In this document: piece by piece, positions 34,246 through 41,760 of the stretch
Numbering within the stretch: position 1 is the stretch's first letter
How the letters are laid out: the number at the start of each line of letters is the position of its first letter
Origin: Kitasatospora setae KM-6054
Lineage (GTDB): Bacteria > Actinomycetota > Actinomycetes > Streptomycetales > Streptomycetaceae
Length of the DNA: 64,000 nucleotides
Direction: 5' to 3'
Assembly: GCF_000269985.1 (NCBI RefSeq)
Contig: NC_016109.1
Span: 3,906,001-3,970,000 of the forward strand
Notes under the pieces: generated by a model
Seen by the model: only the letters and a program-made list of their open reading frames with translations
The model's database searches: none
What the model was told of the DNA's origin: nothing
Position numbers and translations under genes: made by a program

Positions 34246-35799
34246 TCAGTCCTGCTGCTGGGCGGCCTGGGCGTGCACGGCCGCGGTCAGGGCGGCGAGC
34301 CGGGCCTGCCAGCCGATCAGCGTCGCGGGGTCGACGGCCTTGCGGCGCTGGAGGTCGCGGACGACCTTCTGGGCGTCCTTGAGGCTGCCCTCGGCGTCGC
34401 CGGGCTGGCGGTCGTTGACGGCCTGGGTGGCCTGGTCCAGCAGCCGGGTCAGGTCGTCCTGCTTGTCCCGGTCCTTGTTGAACGGGGTCTGCGCGACCTC
34501 GCCGCGCAGCTGGATCAGCTGGGCGACCACCGCGCCGCCCTTGGGCGTCGCGGACGGCTTCGGCGAGGCGCTGGGCTTGCCGCTCGCGGACGGGGAGGGC
34601 GACGGCGAGGCGGCCGGCGTAGGGACCACCGGGGCGGCGGACGTCGGGGCGGGGGTGTGCGCGGCCTTCGGGGCCGGGTCGCCGCCGCCGAGCGAGAACG
34701 CGGCGATGCCCGCCACGCAGGCGATCACGGCCGCGCCGATGCCCGCGTACACCAGCGGGTTGCGGCCGCGCCGGGGCTCGGGCTCCTCGTCCTCGTAGCG
34801 GGCCGAGGGCAGCAGCGGCGGCGGGGCCTGCACCGGCGGCAGCACCGAGGTGCGGTGCTGCTCGGTCCAGGGCTGCCGCGGCGGGGGCGGCGGCGCGGCC
34901 GGGAAGACGCCGGCCGGGACGGGCGGCAGCACCTGGGTCGCGGCGCCGAGCAGTTCGGCGGTGCGGTCGGCCGGGGCGGCCGGGACGGCGGCGAGCAGCT
35001 CGGCGGCGGCCGAGGGCGCGTCGGCCGGGCGCTCGGCCGGGTGCTTGGCCAGCAGCCGCAGGATCGCGGCGTCCAGCGCGGGCGGCACGTCGGGCCGGTG
35101 GGCGGAGACCGCGACCGGGTACTCGGTGACGTGCTTGAAGGTCACCGCGACGGGCGTGTCGGCGGTGAACGGCGGCGCGCCGGCCAGCATCTCGTACAGC
35201 ACGCAGCCCACCGCGTACAGGTCGGCGCGGCCGTCGACCGGGGCGGCGGTGGCCTGCTCCGGGGAGAGGTAGGCGGCGGTGCCCAGCACGGTGGCGGTCT
35301 GGGTGAGCTGCTGGCCGGAGGAGGAACCCGCCCGGGCGATGCCGAAGTCGACGACCTTCACCCCGCCGTCCTGGGTGATCATCACGTTGCCGGGCTTGAT
35401 GTCCCGGTGCACCAGCCCCTGGGCGTGCGCGGCGGCCAGCGCGTCCAGCACGGCGGCGGCGATGCCGACGGCGCGCTCCACCGGCAGCGCGCCCTGCTCG
35501 GCGAGCACCAGGCCCAGGGTCGCGCCGTGCACCAGCTCCATCACCAGGTACGGGGAGCCCTGGTCGACGCCGGAGTCGAAGACCGTGACGATCCGCGGGT
35601 GCGACAGCAGCGCCGCCGACCGGGCCTCGCGGGCGAACCGCTCGGCGAACCGGGGGTCGTCGGCCAGGCCGCCGTTCAGCACCTTGACCGCCACCGGGCG
35701 GCCCAGTTGGTGGTCCAGGCCGCGGTAGACGGTGGCCATGCCGCCGACCCCGAGGATCTCCCCGAGTTCGTAGCGCCCGTTCAGCGCGCGTCCGATCAT
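34246..35799 (-). CDS. Ser/Thr protein kinase, PknB-like, single-pass membrane
   Basis: 517 residues. Kinase domain 10-270: glycine loop LGVGGMATVYRG, K39, H131-R132-D133 with N138, D151-F-G, and APE-like YLSPEQ (Streptomyces-type). A Pro-rich linker (PPVPAGVFPAAPPPPP, about 295-340) leads to a transmembrane helix near residues 358-380 and an extracellular region with a Ser/Pro-rich stalk and a helical end (PFNKDRDKQDDLTRLLDQATQAVND). It lacks PASTA repeats, so it is not the cell-wall PknB itself. The short gene at 35863 is upstream. All catalytic residues are intact. Confidence 0.92.
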   Translation of the reverse strand: MIGRALNGRYELGEILGVGGMATVYRGLDHQLGRPVAVKVLNGGLADDPRFAERFAREARSAALLSHPRIVTVFDSGVDQGSPYLVMELVHGATLGLVLAEQGALPVERAVGIAAAVLDALAAAHAQGLVHRDIKPGNVMITQDGGVKVVDFGIARAGSSSGQQLTQTATVLGTAAYLSPEQATAAPVDGRADLYAVGCVLYEMLAGAPPFTADTPVAVTFKHVTEYPVAVSAHRPDVPPALDAAILRLLAKHPAERPADAPSAAAELLAAVPAAPADRTAELLGAATQVLPPVPAGVFPAAPPPPPRQPWTEQHRTSVLPPVQAPPPLLPSARYEDEEPEPRRGRNPLVYAGIGAAVIACVAGIAAFSLGGGDPAPKAAHTPAPTSAAPVVPTPAASPSPSPSASGKPSASPKPSATPKGGAVVAQLIQLRGEVAQTPFNKDRDKQDDLTRLLDQATQAVNDRQPGDAEGSLKDAQKVVRDLQRRKAVDPATLIGWQARLAALTAAVHAQAAQQQD

Positions 35800-35862
35800 C
35801 GGATACTCCTCTCAACCCCGGGCGGGCACCCGTGAACCATAGCGGGCCCGCCCGTGGGGAGT

Positions 35863-36003
35863 TCAGGGGCGCTGGACGAGCAGGGCGGCGGTCAGCGCGG
35901 CCAGTGCGGCGGCCAGCAGGGCGCGCAGGGCGCGGGGCGGGGCGTCGTCCAGGGCGCGGCGGGCGGCGCGGTCGGCGGCGGGCGAGGTGCGGGGGAAGGT
36001 CAT
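35863..36003 (-). CDS. Possible 46-residue membrane peptide
   Basis: ATG 36003 with CAGGCGAG nearby opens 46 codons: a basic N-terminus MTFPRTSPAADRAARRALDD followed by an Ala/Leu helix (ALRALLAAALAALTAALLV) that could span a membrane. It lies between the hairpin array and the kinase gene, on the same strand as the sigma/partner operon. Expression is uncertain. Confidence 0.4.
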   Translation of the reverse strand: MTFPRTSPAADRAARRALDDAPPRALRALLAAALAALTAALLVQRP

Positions 36004-36071
36004 CGCGGGCTCGCCTGGCGGTGCGTGCGGTCGGTCACCGGGGCTCCAGGGGTGGTGGGGCGGGCTGGGCC

Positions 36072-36312
36072 CCGGACGGACGGTGGACCCGGGGGAGTTC
36101 AGCCGTCCGTCCGGAGCGGGTTCCCCGACCGGCCGCGGACCCGGGGGAGTCTTCTGCCGGTCGGAGCTGTTCCCGGACGGGCGGGGGCCCGGGGGAGCCC
36201 GCCGCCCGTCCGGAGTCCGGTCCGGGCGGGCGGCGGGTACAGGGGCCCGCCGGCCGCCCGGAGGCGGTGCCCGGTCGGACGCGGGGCCCGGGGGAGCCCG
36301 TCGTCCGACCGG
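36072..36312. repeat. Array of five related hairpins with a conserved loop
   Basis: Five stem-loops in 241 bases. Stems: 36072-36083/36103-36114 (12 bp, perfect), 36125-36133/36156-36164 (9 bp, perfect), 36173-36184/36202-36213 (12 bp, perfect), 36221-36237/36246-36262 (17 bp, one mismatch), 36271-36281/36302-36312 (11 bp, perfect). The stems differ in sequence yet remain complementary, while the loops of four units share CCCGGGGGAG (plus strand). Unit four has a different loop. The array lies just after the sigma-partner gene and may be transcribed with it. Multiple terminators or a structured RNA are possible. Confidence 0.75.
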
Positions 36313-36321
36313 AGTTCGGTG

Positions 36322-37236
36322 TCAGTCCTGGCCGTTCCCCCCGCCGGAGGACCGCTGCTGCTGTTCGGCGCGCCCGCTCTTGCCGGCCGAGGCCGACGGC
36401 ACGGGCACCGAGGGGAACACGGGGGACGGCGACGGCGAGGCCGACTGGCCCGGGGCGGACGAGGACCTGCCGCGCCCCTCCCCGCCGGCCGGCTCCCCGC
36501 CGCGGGCGGCGAGCAGCGCGCAGAAGCCCGTCACCTTCTCCGGGGCGCCGGCCTGCCGGAGCAGTTCGGCGAGCGCCGGGTCGACGGCCGCGTCCTTCGG
36601 CTTGCTGCCGGCCGCGACCCGCCCGGCGAAGCCCTCGCACAGCCGCACCAGGTCCGGCGTGCCGGCCGGGTCGGTGGCGGGGGCGCCGGACGACCTCGCC
36701 GGCGTGCCGCTCGGGCGGCCGGTGGACGGCGCCGCGGTCGCGGACGGCCGGCCGGTGCGGTCGGCCGAAGGACTCGCGGACGGGGTGGCGGACGCCGGAT
36801 CGGACGGGACGGGCGCGGCGCTGACGGCCACCGGGGCCGGGGCGGGACCGCCCAGCACCTCCGGCAGCCGGCCGGTGCCGGCCGCGACCGCGACGCCGCC
36901 CACGGCGGTGACCCCCAGGGCGACGGCGACGGCCTTCGCACTGAGGGCACGCGCGAGCGCGGTGTCCGTCATCCTTCGTCTCCGCTGCTGCCTGGGGACC
37001 GGGTGGCGACGAGCCTCCCGGAACGCGGCCAGCGCCCCCTCCTCGCCGGGCGGCGGGCCGTCGCCGGCCGCCTCGCTCGTCGCAGCGGCGGCGAGCAGGG
37101 CGGCGAGCTCCGGCCGCCCTGGCGCGAACCGCCGCCCGGTGGAGGGATCCTGACCGGCCTCCGGGTCGACCGTGACACCGCCGAGCAGTCGCTCGGCGGT
37201 GGCGCGATCGATCCGGCGGGATCGGTTGGTGCTCAT
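36322..37236 (-). CDS. Membrane partner of ECF sigma factor (putative anti-sigma)
   Basis: 304 residues. An N-terminal cytoplasmic part (RATAERLLGGVTVDPEAGQDPSTGRRFAPGRPELAALLAAAATS) precedes a transmembrane helix at about 99-122 (AKAVAVALGVTAVGGVAVAAGTG), then a Ser/Pro/Ala-rich extracellular tail of about 180 residues with two Cys (LVRLCEGFAG and TGFCALLAA). Its ATG overlaps the sigma stop (ATGA). The position and membrane topology fit an anti-sigma factor, but no zinc-binding ASD motif (HxxxCxxC) is present, so this is inferred from context. Confidence 0.65.
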   Translation of the reverse strand: MSTNRSRRIDRATAERLLGGVTVDPEAGQDPSTGRRFAPGRPELAALLAAAATSEAAGDGPPPGEEGALAAFREARRHPVPRQQRRRRMTDTALARALSAKAVAVALGVTAVGGVAVAAGTGRLPEVLGGPAPAPVAVSAAPVPSDPASATPSASPSADRTGRPSATAAPSTGRPSGTPARSSGAPATDPAGTPDLVRLCEGFAGRVAAGSKPKDAAVDPALAELLRQAGAPEKVTGFCALLAARGGEPAGGEGRGRSSSAPGQSASPSPSPVFPSVPVPSASAGKSGRAEQQQRSSGGGNGQD

Positions 37237-37970
37237 CTCATGTCCTTAAGCGTCGGCACCTGCGCCGGTGTCACACCCTGCGCCGAGATTTTTTCCCCCG
37301 CCTTCCACCGGGGCACCCCGGCGGCCGCTCCCCCGCTCTGCTCCAGCACCTTGGCCAGCCGCTTCAGCCCCCGGTGGGCGGCCATCCGGACGCTGCCGGA
37401 GCGCTTGCCGAGCACCCGCGCCGCGCTCTCCGCGTCCAGCCCGAGCACCACCCGCAGCAGCACCGCCTCGGCCTGGTCCGGCGGCAGCCCGGCGATCAGC
37501 GCGAGCGCGTCGGAGGTCGCCACGGTGGCCATCGCCTGGCCCGCGGTGTCCTCGGCGGCGGCCAGTTCGGCCAGGTACTCCTCCGGCAGGTCCGCGACCG
37601 GGCGGCGGCGCACCCGGCGCAGGTGGTCCATCGCCCGGTTGCGGGCGACCTTCGCGGCCCAGCCGCGGAACGCGTCCGCGTCGCCGCGGAAGCCCGGCAG
37701 GTCGCGGGCGATCTGCAGCCACGCCTCGGAGGCGATGTCCTCGGCGTCCTCGGCGCGCCCGCCGACCAGCACCCGCAGGTAGCGCAGCAGTCCCGGCTGG
37801 ACGGCCCGGAACAGGACCCGGAACGCCTCCTCGTCGCCGTCCTGGGCCGCGCGGACGGCCGCGGCGAGGTCCGCCCGCCGGGCGGGCGGACGATCCGGTG
37901 CGTACGGACGGCCGAACCGGTCCCCGCCGTCCGCCCCCTGGTGTTCAGCTCTGTGCACCCGGCCCATCAT
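37233..37970 (-). CDS. ECF-type RNA polymerase sigma factor
   Basis: 245 residues from ATG 37970. Region 2: EEAFRVLFRAVQPGLLRYLRVLVGGRAEDAEDIASEAWLQIARDL (about 55-98); region 4: LPPDQAEAVLLRVVLGLDAESAARVLGKRSGSVRMAAHRGLKRL (about 170-213). A second ATG three bases downstream is possible. It is translationally coupled to the membrane partner, and the C-terminal tail (EKISAQGVTPAQVPTLKDMR) is unusually long. Regulates an unknown response; autoregulated promoter not resolved. Confidence 0.9.
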   Translation of the reverse strand: MMGRVHRAEHQGADGGDRFGRPYAPDRPPARRADLAAAVRAAQDGDEEAFRVLFRAVQPGLLRYLRVLVGGRAEDAEDIASEAWLQIARDLPGFRGDADAFRGWAAKVARNRAMDHLRRVRRRPVADLPEEYLAELAAAEDTAGQAMATVATSDALALIAGLPPDQAEAVLLRVVLGLDAESAARVLGKRSGSVRMAAHRGLKRLAKVLEQSGGAAAGVPRWKAGEKISAQGVTPAQVPTLKDMR

Positions 37971-38254
37971 GCGCCATCCGGAGGAACGCTCCCACCGCCG
38001 GGGCGGTGCCCGGACGGTGACGGACCGGTGGCGAACCGGTGTCCGCCCCGTGCGGACCGAGACTCCGTCACCCCGTCCGCCGGGCCGGCCGCCGAACCGT
38101 CCGCCGACCGGGTCGCAGGGCCCTGGGCGGGCCGACCTTCGTCCCGCCGGCCGCTGTCCTTCGCCCGCGGTCCGGCCGCACCCCCTCGTCCTACCGTGCA
38201 GATAAGGGGCATTTCGCCCCACTTCCCCCATCGGACCAGGAGGCCGGATCCGGC

Positions 38255-38992
38255 ATGCGCACCGCCCAGGAGCTGTACACCACGGGGATCCGGGACCACT
38301 TCGCGCCCGCGCTGCGCGGACTCGGCTTCCAGGGCTGGCGGCACTCCTTCTCGCTACCGGACCACGAACGCTGGGCGGTGCTCGGCGTGCGCGCGGTGCC
38401 CGGCGACGGGCGGGTCCGGTACACGGTGAACCTCTCCGTCACCGACAAGGCCGCCTGGGACCGGCGCAGCATCCGCCCCGACGCCAACTCCCCCACCGGG
38501 CTGGAGCGCTGGCACGCGCCGATCGGCGAGCTGCTGCCGGTCGGCGGCGAGGTCTGGTGGGAGGTGGCGCCCGGCCCGCGCTGGCTGATCGCGGTCGAGG
38601 ACTCGGTGGCCGCCGTGCGCGGCTACGCGCTGCCCGAACTGCGCCGTCGGCTGCGCGCCGAGGACCGCGAGCACTACCTCGGCCAGGCCGAGCTGGACGG
38701 CGTCAACGGCGCCCTCGCGGCAGCCGCCGTCGCCCGCATCCAGCGCGCCGAACTCCTCGACGGGACACTGGAGTTGCACGGCGCCTGGAGCCGACACGAC
38801 CCGGCCGCGCACGCCGTCCTGGCGGGCGCCGCGCGCGGCTTCCTGTCCGCCCGGGACGCCCGCTTCGGCGCCGTCCGGGTGCTCGACACGCTCGGGCGGG
38901 CACTCTGGGAGTTCACCGGGGAAGCCCCCCGGGAGGACGGTCGGGACGACGAACCCGAAGGAACCGCCGGGAACCAACCGGAAGCGGACTGA
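38255..38992 (+). CDS. DUF4304 domain protein
   Basis: 245 residues from ATG 38255 with AGGAGG at 38239-38244. The sequence GLGFQGWRHSFSLPDHERWAVLGVRAV and the VNLSVTDKAAW strand match DUF4304, a small alpha/beta domain of unknown function. The C-terminus is acidic (EDGRDDEPEGTAGNQPEAD). Stands alone upstream of a tyrosine phosphatase. Confidence 0.7.
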   Translation: MRTAQELYTTGIRDHFAPALRGLGFQGWRHSFSLPDHERWAVLGVRAVPGDGRVRYTVNLSVTDKAAWDRRSIRPDANSPTGLERWHAPIGELLPVGGEVWWEVAPGPRWLIAVEDSVAAVRGYALPELRRRLRAEDREHYLGQAELDGVNGALAAAAVARIQRAELLDGTLELHGAWSRHDPAAHAVLAGAARGFLSARDARFGAVRVLDTLGRALWEFTGEAPREDGRDDEPEGTAGNQPEAD

Positions 38993-39064
38993 GTCCCTGT
39001 CAGTGGCGGTGCGCAGCGGCACCGGTGTGACACACGGGGCGAACACGGCACGGGGGGCTGGCAG

Positions 39065-39796
39065 ATGGCGGGGGACGGCGTGACGGGGACGGCGGCGATA
39101 CCGCACGAGACGCGGCAGCTCGACTGGGACGGCTGCCTGAACGTCCGCGACCTCGGCCTGCTGCCCACCGTCGACGGGCGCACCACCCGCACCGGCGCGG
39201 TGGTCCGCGCCGACAACCTGGACCGGCTCACCGCCGAGGGCCAGAACACGCTGCTCGCGTACGGCGTGCGCACCGTCGTCGACCTGCGCGACCCGGCCGA
39301 GTACCGGCCGCTGCTGCCCTTCCCGGACGGTCTCGACCTGGTGCGGGTCCCGCTCGACGCGCTGGCCGGACCCGACTGGTGGGCCCGGTTCGGCGCGCTG
39401 GACGGCACCCCGCTGTCCTTCCGCCCCTACCTCGACCACTGCCGGCAGGCCGTCGCCGAACTGGTCGCCGCCGTCGCCTGGGCCCGCCCCGGCACCGTCG
39501 TGGTGCACTGCGGCGCCGGCCGCGACCGCACCGGCCTGGCCGCCCTCGTCCTGCTCGCGCTCGCCGGGGCCACCCCCGCCGCGATCGCCGAGGACTACCT
39601 GCTGTCGGCCGCCAACCTGCGCCCGCTGTGGACGATCCTGGACCGCCCCGAGGAGGAGGCCGGCATCGCCCGGGTGCTCGCCGACGCCGGCACCACCCCC
39701 GCGCGGGCCGTGCACGACGTCCTCGCCGAGTTCGACGCCGAGGACTGGCTGCCCGCCGCGGACGTCGCCGCCGTCCGGGCCCGGCTGCTCGGATAA
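39065..39796 (+). CDS. Tyrosine-protein phosphatase (DSP/PtpB-like)
   Basis: 243 residues. The catalytic loop HCGAGRDRTGLAALVLL (about 152-168) is the C-x5-R signature of cysteine phosphatases (Cys nucleophile, Arg binding phosphate). NVRDLG and VVDLRDPAEY near the N-terminus resemble the PtpB-type family (Y_phosphatase3) acting on phosphotyrosine, Ser or lipid phosphates. Start ATG 39065. Followed closely by a methyltransferase gene, but co-transcription is uncertain. Confidence 0.9.
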   Translation: MAGDGVTGTAAIPHETRQLDWDGCLNVRDLGLLPTVDGRTTRTGAVVRADNLDRLTAEGQNTLLAYGVRTVVDLRDPAEYRPLLPFPDGLDLVRVPLDALAGPDWWARFGALDGTPLSFRPYLDHCRQAVAELVAAVAWARPGTVVVHCGAGRDRTGLAALVLLALAGATPAAIAEDYLLSAANLRPLWTILDRPEEEAGIARVLADAGTTPARAVHDVLAEFDAEDWLPAADVAAVRARLLG

Positions 39797-39837
39797 CCGC
39801 TCGCGGCGCGGCCGGACCGCCGCCGATACTGCCCGGC

Positions 39838-40533
39838 ATGACGAACTTCTCCCCGTTCGACACCCGCGGCTACCCCACCGTCGACGTCCGCACCGGCTAC
39901 GCCGGATGGGTCGACAGCTACGAGGACACCGTCCAGGACGCGATGGACACCGACGTGCTGGCCCGGCTCGCCGTCCCGCGCTGGGCCGACGCCGCCACCG
40001 CCGCCGACCTCGGCTGCGGCACCGGCCGCACCGGCGCCTGGCTGCGCGCCCGCGGCGTCGGCGCGGTCGACGGCGTCGACCTCACACCCGAGATGCTCGC
40101 CCGCGCCCGGACCCGCGGCGCCCACCGCACCCTGGTCGAGGGCGACCTCGCCGCCACCGGCCTGCCCGGCGGCGGCTACGACCTCGCCGCCTGCTCGCTC
40201 GTCGACGAGCACCTCGCCGACCTCGCCCCGCTCTACCGCGAGGCGCACCGCCTGGTCCGCCCCGGCGGCCTGTTCGTGCTGGTCGGCCTGCACCCCGCCT
40301 TCATCATGGCGGCCGGCATGCCCACCCACTACGACGGCCCGACCGGCCCGATCGCCATCACCACCCACATCCACCTGGTCAGCGACCACCTCACCGCCGG
40401 CCTCGCGGCGGGCTGGCAACTCGCCGAGATGCGCGAGGAGGTGGTCGGCGACCAGTGGACCGCGCTCAAGCCCAAGTGGGAACGCCACCGCGGCCACCCG
40501 GTCTCGGCGGCGTACGTCTGGCGCAAGCCCTGA
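39838..40533 (+). CDS. SAM-dependent methyltransferase (class I)
   Basis: 231 residues from ATG 39838. The SAM motif I is AADLGCGTGRTGAWL (about 55-69), followed by an acidic motif II GVDLTPEML and motif III-like DLAACSLVDEHLADL. Rossmann-type methyltransferase; substrate unknown. A GATACT sequence 8 bases before the ATG could serve as a -10 with a leaderless message. The gene's last codons overlap the repeat block that begins at 40521. Confidence 0.85.
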   Translation: MTNFSPFDTRGYPTVDVRTGYAGWVDSYEDTVQDAMDTDVLARLAVPRWADAATAADLGCGTGRTGAWLRARGVGAVDGVDLTPEMLARARTRGAHRTLVEGDLAATGLPGGGYDLAACSLVDEHLADLAPLYREAHRLVRPGGLFVLVGLHPAFIMAAGMPTHYDGPTGPIAITTHIHLVSDHLTAGLAAGWQLAEMREEVVGDQWTALKPKWERHRGHPVSAAYVWRKP

Positions 40534-40760
40534 CGGGCGACGGGCCCGGCGGGATCACGGCACCGGCGCAGCCAGGCGCGCGCAGCGGACGGCGGCAGGC
40601 GCAAGCCCTGACGGGCAGCGGGCGCAGCCGAGCACGCGCAGCAGGCGCGGGCCCTGGTCGGCGGCTGACGGCGGCGGGCAAGCCCTGGCCGACGACGGGC
40701 GCGAGCCCTGGGCGGCGACGGGCCCGGCGGGAGCACGGCGCAAGCGCACGTGGCCGGGGG
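40521..40760. repeat. Degenerate tandem repeats built on GCGCAAGCCCTG
   Basis: The exact 18-mer GCGCAAGCCCTGACGGGC occurs at 40521-40538 (overlapping the methyltransferase stop) and at 40599-40616, 78 bases apart. Diverged copies (GGCAAGCCCTGGCC, GCGCGAGCCCTGGGCG) and a long second unit GACGGGCCCGGCGGGA recur to about 40740. The block fills the gap between two genes and holds no gene. It looks like a decayed tandem duplication of the methyltransferase 3' end. Confidence 0.6.
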
Positions 40761-40811
40761 CGTGGCGGGCCTCCTCGTGTTCCGCTTCCGCGCGCTCCCG
40801 ACCGCGCGCCG

Positions 40812-41306
40812 TTAGAAGCCCGAGTTCGGTGCGGTCACCAGTCGGGTGCGGCCGTCCGCCCGGGCGGCGAGGCCGGCTTCGAGGCGGAGGGCGCGGGCCG
40901 GGCCGAGCAGGGCGAGGGCTTCGGGGACGGTGGCCCAGCGGTGGGCGTCGAGCTCGCCGGGCGGCAGGGTGATGGGGGTGTCGGCCGGGAAGACGCCGAG
41001 GTCGAAGAGGAAGTGGCAGGCGGGGTGGTCGAGTTCGGGGCCGGCGTTGGTCCAGGCGACGGCCAGTAGTTCGCCGGCCTCGCGGCGCAGCCCGGTCTCC
41101 TCGTGGAGTTCGCGGGTCGCGCACTGCCGGGGGTTCTCGCCGAGGTCGACGGTGCCGCCGACGAACTGCCAGGCGTCGCGGTACCCGGCCTTGACGATGA
41201 GGACCCGGCCGTCGGGGGCGGTGATCAGGCAGCCCGCGGCGGCGTACACCCGGTGCAGGGAGGCGAGCCACTCCTCGCGGGAGGCGAACTCGGGGGCGTC
41301 GGACAT
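40812..41306 (-). CDS. Nudix hydrolase
   Basis: 164 residues. The Nudix box is intact: GGTVDLGE, then NPRQCATRELHEETGL, giving G-x5-E-x7-R-E-U-x-E-E-x-G-U with all metal-binding Glu residues. It hydrolyses nucleoside diphosphates linked to another group; the substrate is not predictable. Start ATG 41306. Confidence 0.92.
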   Translation of the reverse strand: MSDAPEFASREEWLASLHRVYAAAGCLITAPDGRVLIVKAGYRDAWQFVGGTVDLGENPRQCATRELHEETGLRREAGELLAVAWTNAGPELDHPACHFLFDLGVFPADTPITLPPGELDAHRWATVPEALALLGPARALRLEAGLAARADGRTRLVTAPNSGF

Positions 41307-41363
41307 GGCACTCCTTCGGCGGGGCGGGAGTTGACGGCCCCAACTCTCCCACCCCGCCGGGGT

Positions 41364-41642
41364 TCAGTGCGCCGAATGCCGCTCCGCGCCGCGGTGCCGG
41401 TGGCCCGGCAGGTCGGTGTGGGCGGCGGGCCCGTCGGCCGGGCCGGCCGTCGCGGGCATCCGGCGCCCGCCGTGGCTGAACACCGCGTCGCCGTAGTAGG
41501 GGCCGGTACGGGCGGCGAACGCGTTGTCGGTGTGCGTCCGGGGGGCGAGCGCGGCCGGGTCGGCGGCCATGCCGCGGTGCTCCAGGAGTTCCTGGGTGCC
41601 CTGGCGGAGCCTGGTCATCCTGTCGGTCGATCGCTTGGTCAT
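41364..41642 (-). CDS. Small basic protein, His-rich
   Basis: 92 residues from ATG 41642 with an AGGGAGG ribosome site. The N-terminus is MTKRSTDRMTRLRQGTQELLEH, and the C-terminus is rich in His, Gly and Arg (GPADGPAAHTDLPGHRHRGAERHSAH). No transmembrane segment or domain is seen. A palindrome (41673) lies just upstream. Confidence 0.45.
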   Translation of the reverse strand: MTKRSTDRMTRLRQGTQELLEHRGMAADPAALAPRTHTDNAFAARTGPYYGDAVFSHGGRRMPATAGPADGPAAHTDLPGHRHRGAERHSAH

Positions 41643-41672
41643 CAGCCGACCTCCCTTCATCAGTCCGATATG

Positions 41673-41684
41673 CCCGATATCGGG
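41673..41684. promoter_or_regulatory. 12-bp palindrome in divergent promoter region
   Basis: CCCGATATCGGG is a perfect palindrome, in a region with further CGATAT copies, between the small-protein gene (41642) and the large membrane protein gene (41761). Possible operator. Confidence 0.35.
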
Positions 41685-41760
41685 GCGTATACACCTCGAC
41701 GCGTGAACTCCCGTACCGCAACGGCGGGATCGGGGGCAGGGCGGTGTGGGACCATGCCGC

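Noticed and set aside
36072..36312. Hairpin array as a CRISPR
   Set aside because: Stems vary while the loop is conserved; there are no unique spacers between identical repeats and no cas genes.
36035..36640. Minus-strand open frame across the hairpin array
   Set aside because: It overlaps the C-terminus of the sigma-partner gene in another frame and encodes only Arg/Gly/Pro-rich sequence; the stem symmetry explains the composition.
36322..37236. Zinc-type anti-sigma factor
   Set aside because: No HxxxCxxC motif; only position and topology support an anti-sigma role, so it is listed as putative.
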